DNA from: JAPPLB01 sp965218555
Lineage (GTDB): Bacteria > Acidobacteriota > Terriglobia > Bryobacterales > UBA6623
Assembly (NCBI GenBank): GCA_965218555.1
Contig: OZ244625.1
Coordinates: 868,001 to 932,000 of the forward strand
Direction: 5' to 3'
Length of the DNA stretch: 64,000 nucleotides
Below, piece after piece: positions 50,771-60,208 of the stretch. Both the position numbers and the translations under genes were made by a program. Numbering within the stretch: position 1 is the stretch's first letter; every line of letters begins with the position of its first letter. Under the pieces are notes generated by a model, which had not been told where the DNA came from, ran no database searches, and was given only the letters and a program-made list of their open reading frames with translations.

Positions 50771-51477
50771 TAATCCCGCCATAGGGCGATTCCGCCGAGC
50801 AGACCCGCGATGTTCGGCACCTTCTGAACATTGTTCGGCAGCTTGAACTCGATCTTGCGCGCGTTGCCTCCGCCCAGATAGAGCATCCGGTAATTGAACA
50901 CGTAGTCCCAGACCTTGATTGCTTTCTGCAGCCGCTGATTCCACTTTTCGTTTCCGGCTTTCTTCATGGCGGCGCTGCCCAGGCACTCCTCGTAGGTGCG
51001 GCCTTTCGAAAAGGGGTGATGACCAAACTCGAGATTCGGCACGGAATGGCCGTTGACGTAGAGAGCCGTACCGATCCCGGTCCCCAGTGTGATGACCAAC
51101 TCGACGCCCTGACCGTCAATCACGCCCAGGCCTTGGACGTCCGCATCGTTCGCCACTCGAACCGGCTTTTTCGTCATGTCCTCCAGAGCCTTGACAACGT
51201 TGAACCCGTCCCAGGCAGGGCCGAGGTTCACCGCCCCATGGACCACTCCGTCGACCACAATGCCGGGAAATCCGACAGAAACCCTGTCAAACTCGCCCTG
51301 GGTGGCGATTTGCTTGCCAAGCACGGCAAGCACCTTGTCAGGTGTTCGATTCTTCGGCGTCGGCGCCCGCGATCTTTCCGTGACCGGGTGTCCTTCGCCG
51401 TCGAGGACGATCATCTTCAGCCCCGAACCGCCGACGTCGATGGCGAGCGTGCGGATACCGGAGAAATCGTTCGCCAT
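50770..51477 (-). CDS. ppgK: Polyphosphate glucokinase-like ROK kinase
   Basis: 235 residues of the PPGK branch of the ROK family, which phosphorylates glucose using polyphosphate and/or ATP. Visible: phosphate-1 motif LAIDVGGSGLK, SVGFPGIVVDGVVHGAVNLG, ANDADVQGLG with the catalytic Asp, and LGTGIGTALYVNG. The length fits PPGK (~250). The stop codon is made by a TA next to MITE copy 3, so the original C-terminus may have differed by a few residues. Confidence 0.88.
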   Translation of the reverse strand: MANDFSGIRTLAIDVGGSGLKMIVLDGEGHPVTERSRAPTPKNRTPDKVLAVLGKQIATQGEFDRVSVGFPGIVVDGVVHGAVNLGPAWDGFNVVKALEDMTKKPVRVANDADVQGLGVIDGQGVELVITLGTGIGTALYVNGHSVPNLEFGHHPFSKGRTYEECLGSAAMKKAGNEKWNQRLQKAIKVWDYVFNYRMLYLGGGNARKIEFKLPNNVQKVPNIAGLLGGIALWRD

Positions 51478-51933
51478 GGTTGGAGTCTAGCAGCCCCTGG
51501 TGAAAGTCACGCGGGCGGCGTTACGCGCCTCGGGGCCAAGGTAGCAACATCCGGGCACACGAGGGCCGCGGCGCCGCGCCGCCGGCCGGAAGCGGCGCTT
51601 AACCCTTTGGGCGACGGACTTTTTTGTTCCGATTCGTTCGGGCGGCGGTGCTGACCTGGCTACTCACCGTGACCGCGCTTTTTCTTCGCAGCGACCGCCT
51701 AAGGTCGTCGGCTTTGTCGTTCGTCGGAGGAGATCACCCGGATCGCCGTCCTCCTCACTCCGCGCTTTTTCTTCGTAGCGACCACAGAAGCCCACCGCGC
51801 CTTCCACGGGATTTTTTTACCACCACCACGGGCTGCCAGCCCAAGGCCTGCCCGAGGACAAGATCGGCGCGGGCATCGACGAGCCACAGCGCGCCCGGCG
51901 AAGCAACCGCGATATTCTGGATGGGACGACGCA
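51478..51933. other. Divergent 456 bp gap with a direct repeat
   Basis: No gene supported. CGCGCTTTTTCTTCGCAGCG at about 51674 recurs with one base changed at about 51762, about 88 bp later, and each is followed by ACC. Promoters of the glucokinase (minus) and sulfatase (plus) should lie here. A GC-rich inverted region near 51570-51600 is followed by a T-run. Confidence 0.4.
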
Positions 51934-53475
51934 ATGCCTCTCGCGATGGATGAGCAGCTTGCAACTCCGCGGCTGACGCGCCGCGATGTGCTGACGACCG
52001 CCTCTTGGGGCGCCGCCGCCTTCGCCTGCTCGACGCCCGCGGGGAAGAAGCGGCCGAACATTCTCATGCTGATGTCCGATCAGCATCGCGGCGACTGCGT
52101 CGGCGCGGACGGCAACCGGGCCGTGTTCACGCCTCACCTGGATCAACTCGCGGCCGAGGGAGCCCTGTTTCGACACGCGTATTCGTCCACGCCGAGTTGC
52201 ACACCGGCGCGCGCAGCGTTGCTCACCGGGCAGTCGCCTTGGCATCACGGAATGCTCGGCTACGGCCGCGTCGCCGAACGCTACCCGGTCGAGAAGCCTC
52301 GTTCCCTTCGCCAGGCCGGATACTACACGGCCGGCATCGGCAAGATGCACTGGCATCCGCAGCGCAACCCGCATGGGTTTCATAGCGTGCAGCTCGATGA
52401 GTCAGGCCGCGTCCAGTCTCCCGGCTTCGTCAGCGATTACCGCCGGTGGTTCGCACAAGAAGCACCCGATCTCGATCCCGACGCCACCGGCATCGGCTGG
52501 AACGACTACCGCGCAGAGCCTTACGTATTGCCGGAACGCCTCCACCCCACGACTTGGACCGCGGACCGCGCCGTCGAGTTCCTGCAAGGCTATAGCCGCC
52601 TGGAGCCCTTTTTCCTCAAAGTTTCCTTTGCGCGCCCGCACAGTCCTTACGATCCGCCGCAACGTTTCATGGACCAGTACGCCGACGTTGCGCTGCCCGA
52701 GGCCGCGGTGGGCGGCTGGGCCGGTCGCTATCGTGAACGCAACAACGACAGCTTCAGCATCTGGCATGGGGATCTCGGATCGGAACAGGTTCGCCGCTCG
52801 CGACAGGGCTACTACGGTTCCGTCAGCTTCATCGATGAGCAGATCGGCCGTATTCTCGAGGCTTTAGAGCAGCGCGGCGAGTTGGACGAAACACTCATCC
52901 TGTATTTCTCCGACCATGGCGATATGACCGGCGACCACCACATGTGGCGAAAGTGCTTCGCTTACGAGGCTTCCGCGCGCATTCCGATGATCGTTCGTTG
53001 GCCTGCCGGACTCGTCGCGGCTGAACGCGGACAGGTGATCGAGCGACCCGTCGAGATTCGCGATGTCTTGCCGACGCTGCTCGACGCGGCCGGTCAGGGC
53101 GAGCGCGAGGACATCGACGGCCGCAGCATGCTGAGCTTGCTGCGAGACAGGGAAGCCTCCTGGCGGGAGTTCATCGACCTGGAGCACAGTATTTGCTACA
53201 GCCCCAAGAACCATTGGACGGCGCTGACCGATGGCCGCACGAAGTACATCTTCCATGCCCTTGACGGCGAAGAGCAGCTCTTCGACCTGGTATCCGACCC
53301 GCATGAACGCCAAGACCTGGCCGGCAATAGCCGCCACGAGAACCTGCTCCGACTCTGGCGTAACCGCATGATCGATCACCTGGCTGAGCGCGCTGAGCCT
53401 TTTGTCAAGGGCGGCAAGCTGATGACGCGGCCCGAACGATTCCTCTATTCACCACACTACCCGCAGCCGGCTTGA
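51934..53475 (+). CDS. Tat-exported sulfatase
   Basis: 513 residues. A twin-arginine signal (LTRRDVLTTASWGAAAFA, 14-31) sends it to the periplasm folded. Sulfatase signature CTPARAALLTG with C89 (to be converted to formylglycine), P91 and R93; metal ligands D49-Q50 (LMSDQHRGD); GIGKMHW; and the late YFSDHGDMTGDHH. Cleaves sulfate esters, probably of a polysaccharide or small molecule. No sulfatase-maturing enzyme is in the window. The following DUF5916 gene has the same direction with a gap of 109 bp. Confidence 0.93.
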   Translation: MPLAMDEQLATPRLTRRDVLTTASWGAAAFACSTPAGKKRPNILMLMSDQHRGDCVGADGNRAVFTPHLDQLAAEGALFRHAYSSTPSCTPARAALLTGQSPWHHGMLGYGRVAERYPVEKPRSLRQAGYYTAGIGKMHWHPQRNPHGFHSVQLDESGRVQSPGFVSDYRRWFAQEAPDLDPDATGIGWNDYRAEPYVLPERLHPTTWTADRAVEFLQGYSRLEPFFLKVSFARPHSPYDPPQRFMDQYADVALPEAAVGGWAGRYRERNNDSFSIWHGDLGSEQVRRSRQGYYGSVSFIDEQIGRILEALEQRGELDETLILYFSDHGDMTGDHHMWRKCFAYEASARIPMIVRWPAGLVAAERGQVIERPVEIRDVLPTLLDAAGQGEREDIDGRSMLSLLRDREASWREFIDLEHSICYSPKNHWTALTDGRTKYIFHALDGEEQLFDLVSDPHERQDLAGNSRHENLLRLWRNRMIDHLAERAEPFVKGGKLMTRPERFLYSPHYPQPA

Positions 53476-53584
53476 ACGGCTCGGACCCATTCTTTCCCTT
53501 GCCTCCGAGTTCTTTACAATCGTTATCCGGGTTCGGCTCGCACTCGCATGGCCGCTCCGCCCGGGTTCACGGTTTTTTCCTGCG

Positions 53585-55840
53585 ATGAAAACCCTTGCGC
53601 GCGTTCTCTGGCTCGCCGGCCTTCTGGCTGTCGCTTCCCCACATTCATACGCCCAGACACCTGACGCTGCGCCGTTGAAGACACTCCGCGCACAACGGGC
53701 CTCCGAACCGCCCGAGCTGGATGGCTTCGTCACCGAAGCGTTCTGGGAGGAGATCGACGTTGCGACCGACTTCATCCAGCAGAATCCCGAAGAGGGCGAA
53801 CTCTCTCCTGAGCGCACGGAGATTCGCGTCGTCTTCGACGACCGCAACTTGTATTTCGGCATCATCTGCTTCGATTCCCAACCACAAAACATCGTCGTTA
53901 CGCAAAACCGCCGAGACGCCGATCTCGACGACACCGACTCGGTGCAGATCCTGCTCGACACCTTCAACGACGACCAGAACGCGTTTATCTTCGGAACGAG
54001 CCCCACCGGCATCGAGTTTGACGCCCAGGTGTCCAAAGCCGGCCAGAGACGCGGAGGAGGCGGCGGTCCGGCCCGCGCCGGCGGGAGCGGCGGCGCCCAG
54101 CGCGGCGGCTCGTCGGCGTTCAACCTCAACTGGGACGGCGTCTGGAAAGTCCGGTCTCAAATCACCGAGCGCGGCTGGGAAAGCGAAATCGTCATCCCCT
54201 TCCGGACACTGCGCTACAGACCCGGTGCGACCGTTTGGGGGCTCAATGTGATGCGCAACCTCCGCCGTCGCAACGAGCTGTCGTACTGGTCGCCTATCAG
54301 CCGTGCATTTGAACTAACGCAGGTCAGCATGGCCGGTTCACTCTCGGGGCTCGAAACCAGAACCCACCGCAACCTCAAGCTTCTGCCGTATGTGCTCGGC
54401 GGTTACTCGCAAGATTACAATCGCTCGGAAGATCAAACCAGGTTTGAAGGCGACGCCGGTCTCGACCTGAAATACAGCCTGACGTCGAGCCTTACACTCG
54501 ACGCCACTTTCAATACGGACTTTGCCCAGGTTGAAGTCGACGACGAGCAGGTCAACCTGACGCGTTTCGATCTGTTCTTTCCCGAGAAGCGTCCGTTCTT
54601 CCTCGAGAATTCCGGCTTCTTCGAATTCGGCACAACCCGCGAAGTCGAGATCTTCTTCTCCCGCCGGATCGGACTCGACGACGACCGCAACCCCGTCCCC
54701 ATCGACGCCGGGGCGCGCATAAGCGGAAAGGCCGGCCCTTACCAGATCGGATTGCTCAACATGCAAACGCGGTCCGTAGACGGAGCCGCTCCCGCCAACA
54801 ACTACAGCGTCGCCCGTTTCAGCCGCGAACTGCCGAACCGCTCTTCCGTCGGAGTGATCGGCGTCAACCGCCAAGCCACAACGCAGTTCGGCGACAGCCG
54901 GAGCTACAACCGAACCCTCGGCGCTGACGCCAACATCGGCATCGGCCGGTTCGGAAACTGGTTCAACTACGTCGCAGCGACGCAGACTCCGGGTCTGGAA
55001 GACAGTGACCACACTTACTCGAGCCGTTTCGAGTACGACGACTCACGCCACGAGTTCTCGCTGGAATATTTGGAAGTCGGACACAACTTCAACCCCGAAG
55101 TCGGTTTCGTCCGGAGGGTCGGCTTTCGCAAACCGGAGTACTTTTACCGCTACACGCACTACATGGACAGTGGTCCCATCCGCAGCATCGAGCCGCACTT
55201 TCTGAGCGAGAATTGGCTGACGCTGGGAACCAACAAGAAGGAGTCGGGCTTCGATCACCTCCACCTGGATTCTCGCTGGCAGAACGGTGGCCGGCTCGGC
55301 GTCGCCTACAACCGCAACTTCGAGCGGCTCGACGTGCCCTTCGAGGTCCACCGCAACATCTTTATCCCGGTCGGACGGTACCAGTTCAATGAGTGGATCA
55401 CGAACTATCGGACCGATCCCAGCGCGACGGTGCACGTCGGAGGCAGCGTGGCGGTCGGGGATTTCTACAACGGAACGATCCGCACCCTCAACGGCCGCCT
55501 CGGCTTGCGAAAAGGAAAGAATCTGACATGGACCGGCAGTTGGGCGCGCAACTTCATCGATTTGCCGGTGGGAAAGTTCAATACCGACCTTGTCGGTCTG
55601 CGCTTCAACTGGTCATTTACGCCAAAAAGCTTCCTGCAAACCTTCAGTCAATACAACAGCCGGACCGAGCAAATCGGCCACAACATCCGCCTGGGCCTGC
55701 TCTCGACTTCGAGCACCGGGCTCTTCGTCGTCTACAACACAACCAATCTCACGCGCGACTACTTCGACCCGCACGAAATCGAGCGGCGCACGCTCTCCCG
55801 CGCCCTTTTTATCAAGTTCAACTACTTGTTGGACTATTGA
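53585..55840 (+). CDS. DUF5916 outer-membrane protein with CBM9-like domain
   Basis: 751 residues: signal peptide (VLWLAGLLAVASPHSYAQ), CBM9-like carbohydrate-binding domain about 40-220 (PPELDGFVTEAFWEEID, RNLYFGIICFDSQPQNI), a low-complexity Gly/Arg insertion (RRGGGGGPARAGGSGG), then a DUF5916 beta-barrel (KYSLTSSLTLDATFNTDFAQ, FPEKRPFFLENSGFF, and a C-terminal strand ending FIKFNYLLDY). Family members are outer-membrane proteins of Bacteroidetes and Acidobacteria; some are linked to polymer use. Next to a sulfatase this suggests sulfated glycan handling, but no glycoside hydrolase is present. Confidence 0.9.
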   Translation: MKTLARVLWLAGLLAVASPHSYAQTPDAAPLKTLRAQRASEPPELDGFVTEAFWEEIDVATDFIQQNPEEGELSPERTEIRVVFDDRNLYFGIICFDSQPQNIVVTQNRRDADLDDTDSVQILLDTFNDDQNAFIFGTSPTGIEFDAQVSKAGQRRGGGGGPARAGGSGGAQRGGSSAFNLNWDGVWKVRSQITERGWESEIVIPFRTLRYRPGATVWGLNVMRNLRRRNELSYWSPISRAFELTQVSMAGSLSGLETRTHRNLKLLPYVLGGYSQDYNRSEDQTRFEGDAGLDLKYSLTSSLTLDATFNTDFAQVEVDDEQVNLTRFDLFFPEKRPFFLENSGFFEFGTTREVEIFFSRRIGLDDDRNPVPIDAGARISGKAGPYQIGLLNMQTRSVDGAAPANNYSVARFSRELPNRSSVGVIGVNRQATTQFGDSRSYNRTLGADANIGIGRFGNWFNYVAATQTPGLEDSDHTYSSRFEYDDSRHEFSLEYLEVGHNFNPEVGFVRRVGFRKPEYFYRYTHYMDSGPIRSIEPHFLSENWLTLGTNKKESGFDHLHLDSRWQNGGRLGVAYNRNFERLDVPFEVHRNIFIPVGRYQFNEWITNYRTDPSATVHVGGSVAVGDFYNGTIRTLNGRLGLRKGKNLTWTGSWARNFIDLPVGKFNTDLVGLRFNWSFTPKSFLQTFSQYNSRTEQIGHNIRLGLLSTSSTGLFVVYNTTNLTRDYFDPHEIERRTLSRALFIKFNYLLDY

Positions 55841-55855
55841 TTCGCGCCCACGCGG

Positions 55856-58123
55856 CTACGTTCCGGCATAGAGCCGACGGTAGACCTCCGCGTTGCGAAT
55901 CACGGATTGCACGTAGCCGCGTGTCTCGGTGAAGGGAATGCTCTCCGCGAACTCCTCGGGATCGGAAAAGTCCTCCCAGGTAAGCCAGGCATCTACGCGG
56001 TGCTCGCCCGCGTTGTACCCGGCGAGGGTGTATTCGAGCCGGTTGTTGAATCTTTCCAAGACCGTCTTGAAGTGGAACGTGCCCAGACGCAAACTCAGGT
56101 CGGCGTTGTACAGTTGGCGGCTGGAAAGACGAGAGATACCGAGTCGCCGCGCCAAACCCCGGCCGGTGTGAGGCATGATTTGCATCAGGCCCAAAGCGCC
56201 CGCCCGCGATTTTGCGCCGGGGTTGAATTCCGACTCCTGCCGGATCAGCCCCGCGACGAGATATGGATCGAGCGCATGAGGCGCTGCCCGGCGCTTGAGC
56301 TGTTTCGCGTAGGGCAACGGGAACAGGCGTTCCCAATACTCGCGCGCCATGGCTTCAAACGGCACGCGCAGGTACCCGAATCCGTAACGTTTCATGTAGC
56401 GCAGGCCGCGATGGAACTGTCTGCTTTCGCTCTTCTGGCGAGCCAGCTCGAGACCGATCCAGTGAGCGTCGGACTTGCGGTAGTCGGCTGTCCGCAACTC
56501 GCCTTCGGCAAGATTGCGCAGCCCGAGGGCAAAGAGGAGCTCTCCCCGTTCCAGTTTGAATCGCGTGGCATGTGCAGGCTCATCGGCGAACCGCCGATGT
56601 CCCGGGATCGAATCGAAGTAGCTCGGCACTGCCGCTGGCTGACCAGCCGGCTTCAGCTTCGCGATGCGTCCGCGCGCTCTGACGGCGTGATAGTAATTCG
56701 GAAAACGCCGGATCAACTCTGAATAAAGCGCCCTCGCAAAGTCGATCCGCCCGTTCTCTTGCTCAAGGCGGGCCAGCCAGTAGATGGCGCCCGAAACGGT
56801 CGACGACTTCGGATACAGCCGGATGTGCTCTTCGAAGAGCGACGCGGCGCGAGGGTCATTGTCCCGATAGGCCCGCCAGCAGACTTTCCAATGCGCCTTC
56901 GCGGCATGCACGCCTCTGGGAATCGCTCGGGCGCAGCGTTCGTAGTACTTGCGGTATTCGTTGGTCTCATTCTGGAGCAGGTAGTAGTTCCCCAGCGAGA
57001 AGAGCGCTTCCCCGTACCAGGGCGACTTCGGATACTTCTCGCCAAGCTGCTCGGCGCGCTGTCGGAATTCCGTGATCTTGCGCTTGCGGCGTGCGCATTC
57101 TCCGAGATAGTACAGCCGCTCGGCCGCCACGTCCGGGTCGGCGATCTTGAGTTTCAACAGCCAGCCGTATGCGATGGTCGTCCGCAAGCGGCGGTAGTCG
57201 GCCGCCCCGGCGCGGACCTGGGCATGCTGGCGGTCGCGCCCCTTCAATCCGGCGGCGACCGCTCGACGATACTCAGGCGCCGCCTTGGAGTACTTGCGTG
57301 CATCAAAGAGCTTGTCGGCGCGTTCGAGTCTCCAGGCGGCGGGCGCATCGGGATACCTGTTCCCCAGCTTCCGGCGAAGCGCGTTCAGCGCCGTCTCCGC
57401 GTCATCGGCTTGGGTGCTCATCGGGTGCTTGTAGTAGACAATCCGGTATGTCCGTACGGCGTTCAGCAATGTGCCGTCGAGTTCCATCGTGCGGGCAATC
57501 AGATAGTGGCGGACCGATTCCTGCATCTTGCCTTGCGAGGCGCTCAACAGCCGCCGTGCTTCTTTCCACCTTTCGCTGCGAATCAAACTCTCGGCTTGCA
57601 GGCGGAGGGCGCGCCCTAACAGCAGGCTCTGGGGAAAACGCCGTGGAAAGCTCTCGATGATGTCTGCCGCCGCCACAAAATCCTCGGCGCCGGCGAGCGC
57701 CCGGGCATGAAAGAAGTGCGCGTAGTCGGCCAACACGCCGCCTTCGCGGGAAACATGCCGCAGGTGCTGCGCGGAGTCCTCGTAGGCTCGGGCCTCATAG
57801 TCGCCCATGCCGAGAGCAAAGCGCGCCAAGGACGCCTGCGAGCTGCCGGCCTTCCGGATGTATGCGGCAAGCGACGTGCGATCAGACGCATTTCCCGACT
57901 TGATGTATGAGCGGCTGTGCCGTTGAAGCTCGGGAGAAGCCGCGCCAAGCCCCACAACGGGCAGTCCGACGACAAGCGCCGCTACCACTGCCAGCCTGCA
58001 TCTTTTGCCGCGCGGAGAGCCAGGGTGCGGGAAAAGGCCGGCAGGACGAGACGCGCGCCGATTGGCGCTCGGAGGTGGACTTGGCGGTATATTGAACACG
58101 CCAAGCAAACGTAAAAAGGTCAT
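55856..58123 (-). CDS. Soluble lytic transglycosylase with TPR-like helical domain
   Basis: Cuts peptidoglycan between MurNAc and GlcNAc. C-terminal SLT domain about 590-740: RQESEFNPGAKSRAGALG with the catalytic Glu, LMQIMPHTGR and YNAGEHRVDAW. The long N-terminal part is a ring of TPR-like helices as in E. coli Slt70. A hydrophobic signal (LAVVAALVVGLPVVGLGAA) begins right where MITE copy 4 ends, so the codons before it, including the best start (ATG 58123, with GAGG five bases upstream), come from the element. The frame is open up to ATG 58210. The native start was apparently replaced by the insertion. Confidence 0.88.
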   Translation of the reverse strand: MTFLRLLGVFNIPPSPPPSANRRASRPAGLFPHPGSPRGKRCRLAVVAALVVGLPVVGLGAASPELQRHSRSYIKSGNASDRTSLAAYIRKAGSSQASLARFALGMGDYEARAYEDSAQHLRHVSREGGVLADYAHFFHARALAGAEDFVAAADIIESFPRRFPQSLLLGRALRLQAESLIRSERWKEARRLLSASQGKMQESVRHYLIARTMELDGTLLNAVRTYRIVYYKHPMSTQADDAETALNALRRKLGNRYPDAPAAWRLERADKLFDARKYSKAAPEYRRAVAAGLKGRDRQHAQVRAGAADYRRLRTTIAYGWLLKLKIADPDVAAERLYYLGECARRKRKITEFRQRAEQLGEKYPKSPWYGEALFSLGNYYLLQNETNEYRKYYERCARAIPRGVHAAKAHWKVCWRAYRDNDPRAASLFEEHIRLYPKSSTVSGAIYWLARLEQENGRIDFARALYSELIRRFPNYYHAVRARGRIAKLKPAGQPAAVPSYFDSIPGHRRFADEPAHATRFKLERGELLFALGLRNLAEGELRTADYRKSDAHWIGLELARQKSESRQFHRGLRYMKRYGFGYLRVPFEAMAREYWERLFPLPYAKQLKRRAAPHALDPYLVAGLIRQESEFNPGAKSRAGALGLMQIMPHTGRGLARRLGISRLSSRQLYNADLSLRLGTFHFKTVLERFNNRLEYTLAGYNAGEHRVDAWLTWEDFSDPEEFAESIPFTETRGYVQSVIRNAEVYRRLYAGT

Positions 58124-58171
58124 GGCCGCCTCATTGCGTGCTTCGAACGTCACATGGTGTAAACAACAGGC
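57994..58171 (-). mobile_element. 178 bp MITE-like element, diverged copy 4
   Basis: Exactly 178 bp like the others but clearly diverged, with ends GCCTGCATCTTTTGCCG and TGGTGTAAACAACAGGC and CA on both flanks. The minus-strand start MTFLRLLGVFNIPPSPPP is kept and forms the N-terminus of the transglycosylase frame. Confidence 0.75.
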
Positions 58172-58417
58172 CAGGGCAGTGCCTGAACGTTTCGAAGTCT
58201 TCATCCCCAAGGGCGGGAAGCGGGCGAGACTCTCCTTATATGGTAAACCCTGGAAGCCGTTCAGAAAAGCGCCGCGCTAGACGTGTCGGAGCAATGGGAG
58301 AAGTTCCCCGGATGAGCCAGGCAGAACCTTCCCCTTCGGCAAGAGGTACTGAAGCCCTTCAGTCTTTTTTTTCCGCCCCGGCCTGCATAGCATGAGGACA
58401 GCGAGACGGCGATCCTG

Positions 58418-58455
58418 GCCTGCATGATTCACCGCATGGCGAGGCGAAGTGCATG
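58418..58455 (-). repeat. Truncated MITE end, copy 5
   Basis: GCCTGCATGATTCACCGC and the following GGCGAGGCGAAGTGCA match the left 38 bp of the element. The rest is missing. Another lone GCCTGCAT end lies at 58381. Confidence 0.65.
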
Positions 58456-58583
58456 CGGGTCACGAGACACGAATCACGAAACACGGACTTTATGGCCGTT
58501 CGGTTCGACGTGAGTGCGAAAGGGACGCACAACCAGAAACCGCCCTCCGGACCGCAGCGCCCGTCGTCCAGTCACTGTTTCCC

Positions 58584-58618
58584 TGTTCACTTTTGTTCAC
58601 TATTGTTCGGCATTGTTC
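58584..58618 (+). promoter_or_regulatory. Four TGTTC repeats at an exact 10 bp pitch
   Basis: TGTTC begins at 58584, 58594, 58604 and 58614, two followed by ACT/ACTAT and two by GGC. One helical turn apart, they would bind a protein on one face. They lie ~270 bp before the HTH gene of the defence operon and recall direct-repeat LexA boxes of alphaproteobacteria (GTTC-N7-GTTC), though the spacer here is six. Confidence 0.5.
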
Positions 58619-59016
58619 GGCTAAAAATATTGCCCCGGAGGCAGTGTCCTTGCCCAGTCAGCCGTTCTCGGTGGGCCTCACGACGAGCGCCGTTCGCCGC
58701 AACTCCCGTCGCCCTCCGGGCCGCTTCCGCTGCGGCTACCGCAAAATGAACCCATGCTGAGAAAGGGGAACGCTCTGGATTGCGTTGACACGGCTTTGAC
58801 TTCTCTCTCGCCGTTTTGCCGATTTCGTTATGTTTTACGCACTGCTTTCACTGGACTTGATCCATCAATAGACACGGCGCCGATGACCGAAACCGAGGTC
58901 ATGAGCGTGCAGGAGTCGGCGGAATACTTCAAGGTTAAGGCCCGCGCCATGTACCGGTTGGTTGCCGCCAGCGAGATCCCTGGTTTCAAGGTGGGTCTTT
59001 TCTGACCGTTCAATTA

Positions 59017-60132
59017 TTGAGTCCCGCAAAGTATTATGACATCTTTTGGTAATTTGCAGCATCTATATAGGTATGGGCAACCCCAAAGGGGTGAAGCGGG
59101 ATTTCGAGGCGCTGGAGAAGCGCCGTTTCGAAGCGATGCGACTGCTCGACCAAGGCCTGAATCAGTCCGAGACGGCGAGACGGCTGAAGGTCGCGCGGCA
59201 AACCGTGAGTGCATGGCGGCGGCAGTACCGTCGGCAGGGACCGGCCGGGCTGCGTCAAGCCGGGCGAGCCGGGCGCAAGCCGCTGTTAGACGCCGCTAGA
59301 CGCCGCTAGACGCCGCGCAACGGGAAAACGGCTGGTGTCGCTGTTGCTGCAAGGCCCCGAGGCACACGGCTTCCCCACGCCGCTGTGGACTTGTCCGCGG
59401 CTGGCTCGCCTGATCGCAGAGGAGTTCGGGGTCGACTACCACGAAGGCCACGTCTGGAAGATCCTGCGGGGGCTCGGCTGGAGCCCGCAACGCCCGCTCG
59501 GCAAGGCGCGGGAGCGCAACGAAAAGGCGCTCCGCACCTGGCAGCGCAAGACTTCCCCGGCCCTTGAAAAAAAGCCCGAACCGAAGGCCGTACGCTGGTC
59601 TTCATCGACGAAAGCGGATTGAGTCAGAAGCCGCATCGTTGCCGCAGTTGGGCGCCGCGCGGCCCGACGCCCGTCCTGGCGTTCAACTTCAACGGGCAGA
59701 GGCTTTCTGTCGCAGCGGGGCTGACGCTGCGCAATTTCTACTTCCGGCTCGATCCGGGCGCGATCAGCCAAGCCGAGGTGATCGACTTTCTCAAAGCGCT
59801 CGTGCGTCACATCGACCAACCGTTGCTGATCGTCTGGGATCGATTGCCGGCCCACCGCAGCCTCCTGGTGCGGGAGTTCATCGAACTCTCCAAGGGGCAC
59901 ATCGTGACGGAGTACTTGCCGCCCTGTGCGCCGGAGCTGAACCCGGTGCAGTACATCTGGGCCTGCTGGAAGCAGCACGAACTGCCCAACGTCTGTCCCA
60001 AGGACTACCGCGAGCTAAGTACGCGGGCTCGCCAAGCGCTGCGCCGCATGCGCCGCAAACCGCGCTTGATTACTGCCTTCTGGAAGCAGTCTTCTCTTTG
60101 TTTTGATTGACGGTGTACTATGCGAGACTCAA
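59017..60132 (+). mobile_element. IS630-family insertion sequence, 1116 bp, inactive
   Basis: Terminal inverted repeats TTGAGTCCCGCAAAGTA (left) and TACTATGCGAGACTCAA (right) match at 14 of 17 positions. TA dinucleotides at 59015-59016 and 60133-60134 form the target duplication typical of IS630. It carries one broken transposase gene and interrupts the HTH gene upstream of DUF499. Confidence 0.9.
59073..60110 (+). pseudogene. IS630-family transposase, multiply broken
   Basis: Three frames make one transposase. Frame 1 (59073-59309) is the HTH part (GLNQSETARRLKVARQTVSAW). A 10 bp unit TAGACGCCGC occurs three times at 59287-59316; removing one copy joins frame 1 to frame 2 (RLVSLLLQGPEAHGFPTPLW). 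At A7 near 59568-59574 a -1 shift joins frame 2 to frame 3 (ARTEGRTLVFIDESGLSQKP, then to 60110); this site could be programmed. DDE residues: D in FIDESG and D in IVWDRLPAH are kept, but the third acidic residue in PELNPVQYIW is Gln, so it is probably catalytically dead. Confidence 0.85.
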
Positions 60133-60208
60133 TAAACCAGATCGCTCAATGGACCGAATCAAACGCAGCAGGGTCGGCTGACCCCGGAAAGCAGGTGGGA
60201 CGGCAATC

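Larger units (their letters stand above)
58211..58882. other. Gap between transglycosylase and HTH gene
   Basis: About 670 bases with MITE scraps (58381-58389, 58418-58455) and the TGTTC array (58584-58618); otherwise no supported gene. It should hold the promoter of the HTH/DUF499 operon; TTGACA at 58788 is a possible -35 but no -10 at the right distance is clear. Confidence 0.4.

Noticed and set aside
51674..51784. Direct repeat in the glucokinase/sulfatase gap as a CRISPR or att pair
   Set aside because: Only two copies of ~23 bp, no short duplicate flanking structure and no recombinase nearby.
58453..58749. 98-codon frame between transglycosylase and HTH gene
   Set aside because: Low-complexity Ser/Arg/Ala composition without a recognisable fold; it covers the TGTTC array and MITE scrap.
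59017..60132. The IS630 element as the source of the 178 bp MITEs
   Set aside because: Both use TA targets, but their terminal repeats (TTGAGTCCC against GCCTGCAT) are unrelated, so another transposase must have moved the MITEs.
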